DNA of 64,000 nucleotides from positions 711,497 through 775,496 of the forward strand of contig NZ_JAGYPM010000003.1 in NCBI RefSeq assembly GCF_018343665.1, in the 5' to 3' direction. The position numbers and the translations under genes were made by a program. Below the pieces are notes generated by a model, which saw nothing but the letters and a program-made list of their open reading frames with translations, ran no database searches and was not told the origin of the DNA. Shown here one piece after another: positions 19,304-29,045 of this stretch. How positions within the stretch are numbered: the first letter of the stretch is position 1; every line of letters begins with the position of its first letter. Origin of the DNA: Cytobacillus citreus. Lineage in GTDB: Bacteria > Bacillota > Bacilli > Bacillales > Cytobacillaceae.

Positions 19304-21316
19304 TCAGTCACGCCATTTCCGAATATTTACGCTGCTATCATAAAAATTTGCACTTGATTTTCCTATATTTGAATTCTCTTCATGCACAATAACCTGATTG
19401 ATTGGATTTTTTCCAACTTGATTAACTAAAATAACCTTTTTCGGTAGATACCGGTTTATTCTCGCAGTAGCAGCTATACTTCCATTTAGATTATAAACTT
19501 CAACCTTTTCTCCTTCTGATATCCAATATTTTGCTGCAGCATACTCTGACAGTTCTACAATCGCTTCATCATTTTCTGATGAAAGCCAAGATAATGTTTC
19601 ATATTGTGAATGAATTCTTAATAATGACTGTGGTGTTATCAACTTGAAAGGATAACTATCATAATCCTCAATTACATTAGTAGAAGCTTCAGAGCCCAAA
19701 GCATCTTTCTTTGGAAATACAAAATGAAAATTCATTGACGTTGATCCTTCGCTATACTTCTCGTCATTTCTTAAATGCGGTCCATCAAGAAGCTGTTTAT
19801 AGCTTTTTAAAGAATAAAGCTCCTTTACTGATGGAGTTATCTCTCGTTCAATCCAATCAATTGGTTCCAATTCATAGGGGAAATTTGAAAAATTCGGCGA
19901 AAGCTCATTTAATTTTTTTGTTAAATCCCTTGCAATTTGCAAATCACTCTTCGATTCAAAATATGCAGGAATTGCTTGTTCATTATAAGAAAGCCACTGA
20001 TGCCAATAGCTAATATTTAAATCTGGGTCTTCAAAATGGGTCGTTGCTGGTAAAACAAGATCAGATAATTCTGCAGTCCTCGTCATAAACAAATCAACCG
20101 TCACGATTAATTCAAGCTCATGGAAAAGTAACTCCCATGTTTTAAAATCATGATCCTGTGAAAGTGGATTTCTTGAAGCAATCCATAAAAACTTAAGCGG
20201 TGGTTCAGATAGTTTTAATGCTTCTTCAGCAAAATTATTAATATTAATTTCCCTTGAAGTGTTTATATAAGAATGTTTTGGACCTTGATGATTCAATAAG
20301 TTAGCAGGAAAATCCCCTAAACCATTATGTGCATAATATACGCCGCCTTTTCCCCTTTGAAGCGTACCTGCTAATGCTGCCAATGTATTTATAGCACTAA
20401 TATTTTCCCTGCCATTTTTATTCCGCTGAATACCAAAGCCAATCCATGTAACACAAGGTTTGGAAAATGAATATAAATTAGCAAGCTCATTTATTACTTC
20501 AATGGATACGCCAGTTTCTTGACTAACTTCAGTTATATTTACTTCGGTACTTACGTATTGACGAAATTCTATCCAGTTTGTCGTTTGATTATCTATAAAT
20601 TCCTGATCATATAAAGATGAATCTATTAAAATTTTAGCAATCGCATGTGCGAGCAGACCATCGGTGCCTGGGTTTACTTGAATATAAATATCTGCTTTAG
20701 CGGCAGTTTGAGTAAAAATTGGATCAATAACGACAAGCTTTGCACCTTTTTGCCGAGCTTTGAATATAAATTTCATTTGATGAACATTCGTTACAGCTGG
20801 ATTTGCTCCCCAAATAACGATTAAATTAGCATCTGCCATTTTTTCAGGCATTAAGCTAACAGTTTGTCCGAATGAAGATCTTATAGCTTGCTCACCAGAG
20901 ATTAAACAAGGGTTCCCAACAGGTTTCGTATGAGGTCCAAAACTATTAAACATTCCTTCGACGGCATAATGAAGAAGTCCGAGATTCCCAGAAAATTTAT
21001 TATAGCCACAAGCTAGGTTTGAACCGTATCTTACATTCAATTCCAAAATTTTATCGATTATTATTGAATATGCCTCATCCCAAGTAATCCTTTTCCAATT
21101 TCCAGATCCCCTTGGTGACTGCATAATAGGATATTTTAATCGATATGGACTATATACATATTGGGTAAATGCATAGCCTTTTGCACATAACCTCCCCTGA
21201 TTAAACCCATGCTTCGGATCTCCAGAAACCTTAATAATCTCCCCATTATGTACATATGACAGCATGCTGCATGATGCGAAGCAATTTCGGGGACATGCAT
21301 TACGATAGATTTCCAT
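19304..21316 (-). CDS. Molybdopterin oxidoreductase, cytoplasmic, DMSO-reductase superfamily
   Basis: 670 residues from ATG 21314-21316, behind AGGTGAT (an upstream in-frame GTG at 21323 is less well placed). Fe-S ligands CPRNCFASC plus GRLCAKG (Cys8, 12, 16, 44) precede the bis-MGD fold with NLIVIWGANPAVTNVHQ, VVIDPIFTQTA and IQVNPGTDGLLAHA; C-terminal molybdopterin dinucleotide-binding domain from about residue 555. No twin-arginine signal, in contrast to the DmsA-like enzyme 4 kb away. The Mo ligand is uncertain: Cys137 (NPCLISGEQ) is in the right region. Substrate unknown; thiosulfate/polysulfide, transhydroxylase-like and formate-type reactions are all open. Confidence 0.88.
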   Translation of the reverse strand: MEIYRNACPRNCFASCSMLSYVHNGEIIKVSGDPKHGFNQGRLCAKGYAFTQYVYSPYRLKYPIMQSPRGSGNWKRITWDEAYSIIIDKILELNVRYGSNLACGYNKFSGNLGLLHYAVEGMFNSFGPHTKPVGNPCLISGEQAIRSSFGQTVSLMPEKMADANLIVIWGANPAVTNVHQMKFIFKARQKGAKLVVIDPIFTQTAAKADIYIQVNPGTDGLLAHAIAKILIDSSLYDQEFIDNQTTNWIEFRQYVSTEVNITEVSQETGVSIEVINELANLYSFSKPCVTWIGFGIQRNKNGRENISAINTLAALAGTLQRGKGGVYYAHNGLGDFPANLLNHQGPKHSYINTSREININNFAEEALKLSEPPLKFLWIASRNPLSQDHDFKTWELLFHELELIVTVDLFMTRTAELSDLVLPATTHFEDPDLNISYWHQWLSYNEQAIPAYFESKSDLQIARDLTKKLNELSPNFSNFPYELEPIDWIEREITPSVKELYSLKSYKQLLDGPHLRNDEKYSEGSTSMNFHFVFPKKDALGSEASTNVIEDYDSYPFKLITPQSLLRIHSQYETLSWLSSENDEAIVELSEYAAAKYWISEGEKVEVYNLNGSIAATARINRYLPKKVILVNQVGKNPINQVIVHEENSNIGKSSANFYDSSVNIRKWRD

Positions 21317-21343
21317 TTCTATCACCTACATTTGCATAATTCC

Positions 21344-22555
21344 TTAAAACTTCCTAAGTTGTCTAATCTTTAATGCTGCAGTGATATTTAGTTTTACATT
21401 CATATCATCTAGCTTTTTATCTAATATCTCTTCAATTTTTTTTATACGATAGCGTAAAGTATTACGATGGAGAAACATGGCATCAGCTGTTTTTGTTAAG
21501 TCATATTGATTTGCAGAAAAGTTTTCCAGCGTGCGCATGAGCTCTCCGCCATGAAGGGAGTCGTTCTCCTCAATATCACCGAGAATATGAAAATAAAATT
21601 CCTTCAGATCTTGGAGATCATGTTTAAATAAAATTCGTTCAAGACCTAAATCATTAAAAAACGGAGTAGTGATATCTAATAATTGGCCAAGCTCAAATGC
21701 TACCTTAGCTTCTTGGTAGCTTCGAAAAATCATTTCTGGATTTGCACATGCCCTGCCAACACCAGTAATAATTCTTGATGATAAATTAGCTTTGTCAACT
21801 TGATTTATTATATGTTGAACAAATGTATTTACTTCTGCTCGCTTCTTTACTTGCTCACTTTCATGTAAAGGAAAAACCACAATTACTTCACCGCGCTTTT
21901 TCATTGCTATCGGCTTCAAATTTCTTTCAATCAACGATTTTTCAATTGCATAAAATAAAATTCCGATAAAATGCTGATCCTCAGAATAGTATTCAAAATC
22001 CCTCAACGAAAAGACAATCACGGTATGTGGGAGGTTAAAATCCCAGCCCCAAAACTGACCGTAAGAGATAATTTCATCTTTCTTCTTTATATTTCCATAT
22101 AGCAGATCATATATAAATGCTTCTTTAAAATGCTGGCGTTCTTGTTTTATTTGGAATTTCTTTCGAAGCTCTAATGAGCATAGTAATGAAGCATATGAAA
22201 TAATTGAGTTTAATTGTAATAACTTATCATCTGATATTTCACCGCATGAAATAATTAAGTAACCACGTAATTTTCCATCCACTATTATTGCTGAACCTAT
22301 TCCTTGTAACGAATCGTTGTTAAATGTCAAATGGCATTTGTATATATTAGATTCCTCTATCTTTATATCATCTAAGTATTCAACTAATATATTATTTTCA
22401 GGATTGGAAGATGATAGAAGATTATATAATGGATCAATCGCAATGACAGGGAATGATAGTAAATTAGCTAATTTATCACAAATTCCTTGCAGTCCTTTTT
22501 CCAACCCCTCAAGCAAATGATGTAGATAATCTGGGACATAGAGGCATCTCTCCAC
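21344..22555 (-). CDS. PucR-family transcriptional regulator
   Basis: 403 residues from GTG 22553-22555 (GGAG four bases upstream). C-terminal HTH_30 domain is clear: NQYDLTKTADAMFLHRNTLRYRI then KKIEEILDKKLDD. The preceding 250 residues contain a GGDEF-like/CdaR middle region and a GAF-like N-terminal sensor (about 30-150), the usual PucR/CdaR arrangement. Lies 27 bases ahead of the molybdopterin subunit, so it is cotranscribed, and it faces the divergent dms-like operon across a 333-base gap. It is the likely substrate-responsive regulator of one or both arms; ligand unknown. Confidence 0.87.
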   Translation of the reverse strand: MERCLYVPDYLHHLLEGLEKGLQGICDKLANLLSFPVIAIDPLYNLLSSSNPENNILVEYLDDIKIEESNIYKCHLTFNNDSLQGIGSAIIVDGKLRGYLIISCGEISDDKLLQLNSIISYASLLCSLELRKKFQIKQERQHFKEAFIYDLLYGNIKKKDEIISYGQFWGWDFNLPHTVIVFSLRDFEYYSEDQHFIGILFYAIEKSLIERNLKPIAMKKRGEVIVVFPLHESEQVKKRAEVNTFVQHIINQVDKANLSSRIITGVGRACANPEMIFRSYQEAKVAFELGQLLDITTPFFNDLGLERILFKHDLQDLKEFYFHILGDIEENDSLHGGELMRTLENFSANQYDLTKTADAMFLHRNTLRYRIKKIEEILDKKLDDMNVKLNITAALKIRQLRKF

Positions 22556-22753
22556 TTATCTCCATTCCTTTCTATACCTTTGTAAAAAAAATACCTTCCT
22601 ATTAAATACTATATTATTCTCTTACTAGCTTCAATGGATGTCACAAGACCGTAAAAACTCGTTGTTCTTCTGTACAAAAAAAGACGATCATTTTTGTACA
22701 TCAGGAATATATCATCTCTTTAATAGTTTTTCTATAATAAAGATAACAACATA

Positions 22754-22771
22754 TTGTGAATTAATTCACAA
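22754..22771. promoter_or_regulatory. Perfect Fnr/CRP-type palindrome in the divergent promoter region
   Basis: TTGTGAATTAATTCACAA contains TGTGA-N6-TCACA with complete dyad symmetry. It sits in the 333-base gap between the PucR gene and the radical SAM gene. Towards the PucR side a TATTAT -10-like element lies at 22734-22739; towards the radical SAM side TTCAAT lies at 22796-22801, both at distances compatible with class II activation. Bacillus Fnr recognises this consensus. No other gene is visible in 22556-22888. Confidence 0.75.
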
Positions 22772-22888
22772 ATAAAACAAGTGCCTTGTCTTCATTTCAA
22801 TGTACTTGTTCATCCTTCTAAAATAAGTTGTAACTTTATAAGGAATAGTTTTCAACAACTATTATTTTTCACAAAAGGAAGTGAGGAA

Positions 22889-24211
22889 ATGATAAAGAAA
22901 ATCACAAAGGATAGTTTATACGTTATTAGGAATCAATTATTTTTAAGATATGCTCAGCTATTCACAAATATTGAGAGCAACACATTAGTAAATATTAAGG
23001 CATTTGGGCTTCCCTTGGAGCATGCACAAAGCAGCATTGAAAAAACAAAGCTGCTGACTAAATTAAAGAATAGCGGAGCTCATTTTCGTAACAACAATAA
23101 AAGCATCTATATAAATCGTTTTTCAAGTGCTTGTGAAGCATGTCAAACAGGTTCAGATAGCTATACTACCTTTCTCTCAATGAAATGCCATCGAAATTGC
23201 TATTTTTGCTTCAATGAAAATCAAGATAACTATACGCATTATTTAGAGAATCAAAGAGAAGCAACGGAAGAACTAGCCTCATTAATCAATAACGGTTACC
23301 AGCTAAAGCATATTGCCTTAACTGGTGGTGAGCCTCTTTTATTTCCAAATGAGACGATACATTTCTTCCAATTTGCTAAAAAAAATTCACCAGAATCATT
23401 CACTCGTCTATATACTGCTGGTGATCTATTAACTGATGATATTCTGAAAAAATTAATGGAGGCAGGATTAAAGGAAATTCGATTCAGTATAAAGATGGAA
23501 GATTCTACACAAAAGCGTAAGCACATTTTAAGAAAAATTAAACTAGCAAAAAGCTATATTCCAAATGTTCTTGTAGAGATGCCAGTCATTCCTGGGACAT
23601 TAGAGAGAATGAAAGAACTTCTCATTGAGTTAGATAAATTAGATATTTTCGGGATTAATTTATTGGAATTCTGTTTTCCATTAAAAAATCCCAAACCCTT
23701 TATTGAACGGGGATTTGAACTAAAAAATCCACCTTATGAAATGTATTACAACTATTGGTACGCTGGCGGTTTAGCTATCGCTAAAAGTGAGGAGGATTGC
23801 CTGAAGCTAATAGAGTTTGCTATCGAGCAAAACTTAAAGCTTGGTGTTCATTACTGCTCACTAGAAAATAAGTTCACAGGCCAGATCTATCAACAAAACT
23901 ATGACCAGAAACTGGAGAAAACATACTCTTTTTCTAATCGAGATTATTTCTTTAAAACTGCCAAAATTTTTGGAAAGGAAAAGCGAAAAGCCCTTTTCAA
24001 GCTTGAGGAAAACAACATTCCATACGAAATAAATCAACAATATGATTTCATTCAATTTCCAGTTGAAGCCATAAAGCTATTACACGATATGAATGTCGAA
24101 ATTGCTGTTGTATCTTGCATTGTTGAATTTGAGAACATGGAAAGATTGATTAAGGAAGTGAGTATTGATTGGACTACACCAGCATTATTTCAGTTAGAAG
24201 ATGTTAGTTAA
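22889..24211 (+). CDS. Radical SAM protein of unknown reaction, first gene of the dms-like operon
   Basis: 440 residues from ATG 22889, which has GGAAGTGAGG just upstream (a longer in-frame reading from 22781 lacks an RBS). Radical SAM cluster CX3CX2C is Cys100, Cys104, Cys107 (KCHRNCYFCFNENQ), followed by LTGGEPLLFP at 144-153. Two extra features stand out: a CEAC pair at Cys82/Cys85 just before the SAM motif, and HYCSLENKFTGQ at 321-332 in the C-terminal part. There is no SPASM cysteine cluster and no obvious MoaA GG tail. Eighteen bases separate it from the TorD-like gene, so it is tied to the exported molybdoenzyme. Cofactor or enzyme maturation is the natural guess but is not shown. Confidence 0.88.
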   Translation: MIKKITKDSLYVIRNQLFLRYAQLFTNIESNTLVNIKAFGLPLEHAQSSIEKTKLLTKLKNSGAHFRNNNKSIYINRFSSACEACQTGSDSYTTFLSMKCHRNCYFCFNENQDNYTHYLENQREATEELASLINNGYQLKHIALTGGEPLLFPNETIHFFQFAKKNSPESFTRLYTAGDLLTDDILKKLMEAGLKEIRFSIKMEDSTQKRKHILRKIKLAKSYIPNVLVEMPVIPGTLERMKELLIELDKLDIFGINLLEFCFPLKNPKPFIERGFELKNPPYEMYYNYWYAGGLAIAKSEEDCLKLIEFAIEQNLKLGVHYCSLENKFTGQIYQQNYDQKLEKTYSFSNRDYFFKTAKIFGKEKRKALFKLEENNIPYEINQQYDFIQFPVEAIKLLHDMNVEIAVVSCIVEFENMERLIKEVSIDWTTPALFQLEDVS

Positions 24212-24229
24212 TTAGAAGGAGGGATATCC

Positions 24230-24964
24230 ATGAATGAGAAATTGACTTTATCTGAATTAGGTCACCTATTTTATGCCAGACAATATGCTTACGACATTCT
24301 CCGAAGATTTTTTGTAGAAGAGCCTTCAAAGGAATATTTAAAGCAATTTGTTCAGAAAAACATGATTGATTTTTTTCCATTTAAAGAGGATTCTGCTGGG
24401 ATCCAAGAAGGAATTGAAGACATCAAAGCCTATCTAGCTACTCACGATGTCGTTCATATTGGACATCATTTTGATGAATTACATTGGGACTACACAAGAA
24501 TGTTCATCGGTCCCTTTACACTAAAAGCACCACCATGGGAATCGTCTTATGTGAGAAAAGACAAGCTTCTATTTCAAGGAACAACGATGAATGTTCGAAG
24601 ATTTTACGATAAATACGGAATGGCAGTTTCTGATTTTAATATTGAAGCAGATGACCATATAGGGTTAGAGCTCGATTTTATATTTAACCTTAATGAACTA
24701 TGTATTCAAGAAATAGAAGGAATAGAGCAAAACGATTTTAAGCTCTTAAAACAATTACTGCAGGATCAGCAAGCTTTTTTGAATGATCATTTGCTTAAGT
24801 TCACACCGGAATTTTGCAAATCAGTTAAAAAAGATGCAAATACACAGTTCTTTTCCGGTTTAGCTAAGCTTCTTCATTACTACTTATTTATTGATTCAAT
24901 GGTACTAAAAAAACTATTAAATATAGAATTTATAAAGAGGGGGCAAGTAGAATGTTTGATTTAA
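24230..24964 (+). CDS. TorD/DmsD-family molybdoenzyme chaperone
   Basis: 244 residues, all-alpha family that binds the Tat signal of a molybdoenzyme and holds it until the cofactor is inserted. Family hallmark region is DELHWDYTRMFIGPFTLKAPPWES with SSYV and the later HIGLELDFIFNLNEL. ATG behind AGAAGGAGGG. Its 3' end overlaps the start of the dmsA-like gene by 13 bases, the classical chaperone-substrate coupling. Confidence 0.92.
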   Translation: MNEKLTLSELGHLFYARQYAYDILRRFFVEEPSKEYLKQFVQKNMIDFFPFKEDSAGIQEGIEDIKAYLATHDVVHIGHHFDELHWDYTRMFIGPFTLKAPPWESSYVRKDKLLFQGTTMNVRRFYDKYGMAVSDFNIEADDHIGLELDFIFNLNELCIQEIEGIEQNDFKLLKQLLQDQQAFLNDHLLKFTPEFCKSVKKDANTQFFSGLAKLLHYYLFIDSMVLKKLLNIEFIKRGQVECLI

Positions 24965-27534
24965 TAAAGAAAATAAACGACTTTAAAATATCTCGTAGAT
25001 CATTTATTGGCTGGACATCTGCCATTGCGGCAACAACTGCGATTCCAGTTGGACGCGGACTAATTGCTAAAGCCGAAACCAATATTGGAACAGAAGCAGC
25101 AGGTGGTGAAGGCATTTGGAAAACGGCAGCCTGCTGGCATAACTGTGGAAGCCGGTGTCTTAATAAAGTACTTGTTAAAGACGGTGTTGTCATTCGTCAA
25201 AAAACAGATGACACACATGAAGACAGCCCTGACTTTCCTCAACAGCGCGGTTGCTTACGGGGACGTTCCCAACGTCATCAAGTTTTTAATGCTGACCGTT
25301 TGAAATATCCAATGAAAAGAAAGCATTGGGAGCCTGGTGGAGGAAACAAAGAGCTACGTGGGAAAGATGAATGGGTTCGCATTTCATGGGATGAGGCACT
25401 CGATCATATTGCTTCAGAAACGAAGAGAATTAAAAACAAATACGGAAATGAATCCATCTATGTATCAAGTGATGACAGTGATGATATCAGAACTGTCATG
25501 GCGACTCAAGGTGGCTACACCACAAGTGATGGAACGATTTCTTGGGGTGCATGGCTTTACACATATGACATGCTTGGTGTTGGCGAGGGCTTATATGTAA
25601 ACGGAATTAATGACCGCTTAGATTTAAGAAACTCACAATTAATCGTACTTTGGGGAGCGAATCCTGCATGGAGCACAATGGGCAGTGTCACTTATAACTA
25701 TTTACAAGCAAAAAAAGCTGGAGCTCGCTTTATTACGATTGACCCACTTTATACTGATTCAGCTAGCGTATTTGATGCTGATTGGGTGCCTATTCGTCCT
25801 GGCACAGACGATGCGCTTGCTTTAGGAATCATGTATACACTGCTTGATGAAGACAACCCAGTTACAAACCCATTAGTAAAATGGGATTTCTTAAATAAAT
25901 ATACGATTGGCTTTGATAAAGATCATATGCCTGAAGGTGCAGATCCAAAAGATAACTTTAAAGATTACTTATTAGGTACGTATGATGGACAGCCTAAAAC
26001 ACCAGAATGGGCTTCGGAAATTTGTGGTATAGAACCGAGCAAAATCCGATCTCTTGCACGCGAAATCGGTGGTACAGAAAGAGTAGCACTATTAACCGGC
26101 TGGGCTCCTGCTCGGATTAATCACGGTGAAGGCTGGGTTCAAGCATTCTCTACGCTTGGAATGATGACAGGTCATATGGGAAGCTCTGGAAATATGACAG
26201 GTGTGAGCTGTTGGGAATATGCTGGGAACATGGGTCCAAAGCTATTAAAAGGTGGCGGCAGTGGACTCCCTTCAATAGAAAATCCTGTGACGAACGTCAT
26301 TAATGAAAATGAAATTTGGGACGCCATTTCGAATGGGAAATTTCTCCAAAAGGGTGAAAGGGAAAGAAAGGTGAATATTCAATTCATTTATCATAACTAT
26401 AGTGCTCATCTCCAAACTCGGAGTAATATCCCAAGAGGGATTGAAGCTCACCGTAAAGTAGAATTTGTCGTGACAAATGCTTACGCTTTAACGACAAATG
26501 CGAAATACTCCGATATCGTACTCCCTGTTGCTACTCAGTGGGAAACTGAAGGATCAGTTAAGGGTGGAAACAGAGAAATATTAATTAATTGGTCAAAAAT
26601 TGTTGACCCTTTATACGAATCAAAATCAGACCAGCAAATTGGGATAGAACTATTGAAGAAACTTGGTGAAGACCCTGAAAAGTATTACCCGATTTCTGAG
26701 AAACAGCAATATTTTAATAAATTGGCTGGCAGTACGGTTATAAAAGAAAATGGGGTTGATTATGAACCTTTATGTACAATTACGGCGAAAGATATTGAGG
26801 AATGGGGTGTTGATGGAACTCCACAACAAGGACGAATTCCTCTTAAAGAATTTGTCGATAAAGGAATTTATCAAGTGCCTAGAAAGAAAGGCGATAATTT
26901 CAGCTTCATTGCCTATAAAGATTTTATCGATAATCCAGAAGCAAATCCGGTATCAAGTGAAAGTGGGAAATTCGAAATTTATTGTAAAGCACTGAACGAA
27001 GCATCAAAAACTGCTTTTACTGAAATACCGCCAATTCCAAAATATGTTCCAAAAGCAGAAGGCTATGAGTCTACTTTCGAAGACTGGAATACAAAGAAAA
27101 AAGGAAAATACCCATTCCAAGTCTTTAATCCACATTATTTAAGACGCTCCCATAGTACATTTGATAATGTACCTCAATTACGTGAAGCGTGGCCTAATCC
27201 TGTATTTATAAGCGGGAAAGATGCAAAGGAACTAGGAATTAAAGATGGCGATACAGTGTTAATGTCGAATGAACATGGAAAGGCATTACGCCCTGCTAAA
27301 GTTGTTGAAACCATTATGCCAGGAACGATCGGCCTTCCTCATGGAGCATGGGTAGATATTGATGAGAAGACTGGAGTCGATAAAGCCGGTGCTGATAATA
27401 TGCTTGTTGGTTATATCCCAACTGGTCTTGGCACTTCAGGCTACAATACTGCACGTTGTAATGTAGAAAAATGGAACGGTGAACCACTCGAAGAAGATGT
27501 GAATTGGGAACAACGCATTATTAAATTTAAATAA
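24952..27534 (+). CDS. Tat-exported DmsA-like molybdopterin catalytic subunit
   Basis: 860 residues. Twin-arginine signal SRRSFIG (Arg15-Arg16) with hydrophobic stretch and a probable cleavage after AKA (about 41). Fe-S cluster CX3CX3CX31C at Cys61, 65, 69, 101, in a context (CWHNCGSRC ... QRGCLRGRS) very like E. coli DmsA. Bis-MGD domains with SQLIVLWGANPAWSTMGSV, ITIDPLYTDSA, IRPGTDDALALG and a C-terminal dinucleotide-binding domain from about 715. Ser197 in DGTISWGAW aligns with the Mo-ligand serine of DMSO reductases. So a terminal reductase (DMSO, TMAO or other oxyanion/S- or N-oxide) on the outer face is likely; the substrate cannot be read from sequence. Confidence 0.93.
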   Translation: MFDLIKKINDFKISRRSFIGWTSAIAATTAIPVGRGLIAKAETNIGTEAAGGEGIWKTAACWHNCGSRCLNKVLVKDGVVIRQKTDDTHEDSPDFPQQRGCLRGRSQRHQVFNADRLKYPMKRKHWEPGGGNKELRGKDEWVRISWDEALDHIASETKRIKNKYGNESIYVSSDDSDDIRTVMATQGGYTTSDGTISWGAWLYTYDMLGVGEGLYVNGINDRLDLRNSQLIVLWGANPAWSTMGSVTYNYLQAKKAGARFITIDPLYTDSASVFDADWVPIRPGTDDALALGIMYTLLDEDNPVTNPLVKWDFLNKYTIGFDKDHMPEGADPKDNFKDYLLGTYDGQPKTPEWASEICGIEPSKIRSLAREIGGTERVALLTGWAPARINHGEGWVQAFSTLGMMTGHMGSSGNMTGVSCWEYAGNMGPKLLKGGGSGLPSIENPVTNVINENEIWDAISNGKFLQKGERERKVNIQFIYHNYSAHLQTRSNIPRGIEAHRKVEFVVTNAYALTTNAKYSDIVLPVATQWETEGSVKGGNREILINWSKIVDPLYESKSDQQIGIELLKKLGEDPEKYYPISEKQQYFNKLAGSTVIKENGVDYEPLCTITAKDIEEWGVDGTPQQGRIPLKEFVDKGIYQVPRKKGDNFSFIAYKDFIDNPEANPVSSESGKFEIYCKALNEASKTAFTEIPPIPKYVPKAEGYESTFEDWNTKKKGKYPFQVFNPHYLRRSHSTFDNVPQLREAWPNPVFISGKDAKELGIKDGDTVLMSNEHGKALRPAKVVETIMPGTIGLPHGAWVDIDEKTGVDKAGADNMLVGYIPTGLGTSGYNTARCNVEKWNGEPLEEDVNWEQRIIKFK

Positions 27535-27550
27535 AAGGAGGGCGTAGATT

Positions 27551-28084
27551 ATGGTTCAAATGGGGTTTTATATAGACGTTGCCAAATGTATTGGCTGTAA
27601 AACATGTACCATTGCTTGCAAAGATAAAAATGATTTAGAAGTAGGTAGAAATTTTCGTAGGGTCTATGATTTTGAAGAAGGAAGTTTTCCAAAACCATCT
27701 ATTTATCATCTATCAATCTCTTGTAACCATTGTGAAGATCCTAAATGTGTAAAAAACTGTCCAACTACTGCCATTCATAAACGTGCAGAAGATGGTGTTG
27801 TTGTCATTGATCATGATAAATGTGTCGGTTGTAAATATTGTGAATGGAATTGCCCATATGGCGCACCACAGTTTTCTGAAGAACTTGGAAAAATGACAAA
27901 ATGTGATACTTGTCTTGATTTACGTGAAAAAGGTGAGGATCCTGTTTGTGTAAGCTCTTGTATTATGAGAGCAATTGAATTTGGTCCAATTGACGAACTT
28001 CGAGCTAAATATGGAACGATTAACGAGGTTAAAGGAATGCCAAGTGCTTCCATAACACAGCCGAACATTGTCATTCATATGTAA
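27551..28084 (+). CDS. DmsB-like four-cluster Fe-S subunit
   Basis: 177 residues with four [4Fe-4S] motifs: CIGCKTCTIAC, CNHCEDPKCVKNCP, CVGCKYCEWNCP and CDTCLDLRE with distal CVSSC. Wires electrons from the membrane subunit to the DmsA-like protein; being signal-less it would be exported in complex with it through Tat. ATG behind AAAGGAGGG, 16 bases after the catalytic subunit. Clearly paralogous to the protein at 18763. Confidence 0.95.
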   Translation: MVQMGFYIDVAKCIGCKTCTIACKDKNDLEVGRNFRRVYDFEEGSFPKPSIYHLSISCNHCEDPKCVKNCPTTAIHKRAEDGVVVIDHDKCVGCKYCEWNCPYGAPQFSEELGKMTKCDTCLDLREKGEDPVCVSSCIMRAIEFGPIDELRAKYGTINEVKGMPSASITQPNIVIHM

Positions 28085-28155
28085 TCAATATTATGTGGGG
28101 AGACTCTTCCCCCACATGCAGAAAAATTAATCAATTTAATAAGGAGGGAAATCCC

Positions 28156-29004
28156 ATGCATGAGTGGGCATTATTAATCTTTTCAATTTGTGTACAGACT
28201 GCAATTGGCGGAATGTTCATGCTATGGTTGTATCAGCGAAATATTAGCAAAAGTGGTGATGAGACTACATTTACGATTTTGAAAACTCCTCTCATCATTA
28301 TTGCAGTCCTTTCATTAATTGGTCTAGGTGCTTCATTTGGACACCTTGGTGCACCAAGCAATGCATTCAACACAATTAGAAATATCGGCTCTTCATGGAT
28401 GAGCCGTGAAATTGTTGTAACAGGTTTATTTATTGCAGCTGCTTGTATAACCGCTGGCTTGGCCATCCTACAAAAAAAAATAAACCCGATATTATTGATT
28501 GTAACGGCCATTATTGGATTTGTTGATATTTACTGCATGGCTTCAATTTATTCAAATTCTCTAATAAGTGGCTGGAACTCAATCAACACGTTCACTTCCT
28601 TTTATGGAACAGCCTTTGTTTTAGGAGCAGTACTTATTGCTAGCTTTACAATACCTGCTCTTCGGGCAAAAAATATGGATGACAATGCAAAGGCTCTTTT
28701 AAAACTATCTTTTTTTACTGCTTTATTTGGAATTGCCATCCAGCTTTTAGGTGTTGCATTATTCCCTGCTGCTATGACAGATGTAAATATAATGGCTGCT
28801 ACAGCAGCTACATCTTCCCTTGAACCTTATCAAGGAACAATCGCAATCAGATGGGTGATTGAAGTCATTGGAATCGTTTTATTAGGTTATATGGCTCTAT
28901 CACCAGTTAAGAAAACTACAATTACAGTTGCGTTTGTCGCATTAATCGTAATTGGATTCGCAGAAGGTTTAAGCAGATATGTATTTTATGTACTAGGTTC
29001 ATAG
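28156..29004 (+). CDS. DmsC-like membrane anchor, quinol-oxidising
   Basis: 282 residues from ATG 28156 (MHEWALLIFSICVQTAIGGMF), behind AAGGAGGG; a longer frame from 28093 has no RBS. Eight hydrophobic helices. The N-terminal HEWALLIFSICVQTAIGG and the GLGASFGHLGAPSNAFN loop are DmsC family hallmarks. Expected to oxidise menaquinol and hand electrons to the Fe-S subunit. Confidence 0.92.
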   Translation: MHEWALLIFSICVQTAIGGMFMLWLYQRNISKSGDETTFTILKTPLIIIAVLSLIGLGASFGHLGAPSNAFNTIRNIGSSWMSREIVVTGLFIAAACITAGLAILQKKINPILLIVTAIIGFVDIYCMASIYSNSLISGWNSINTFTSFYGTAFVLGAVLIASFTIPALRAKNMDDNAKALLKLSFFTALFGIAIQLLGVALFPAAMTDVNIMAATAATSSLEPYQGTIAIRWVIEVIGIVLLGYMALSPVKKTTITVAFVALIVIGFAEGLSRYVFYVLGS

Positions 29005-29045
29005 AAAGAACTATAGACAAATATTTTAAAAAAGGAGTGGCTTTG

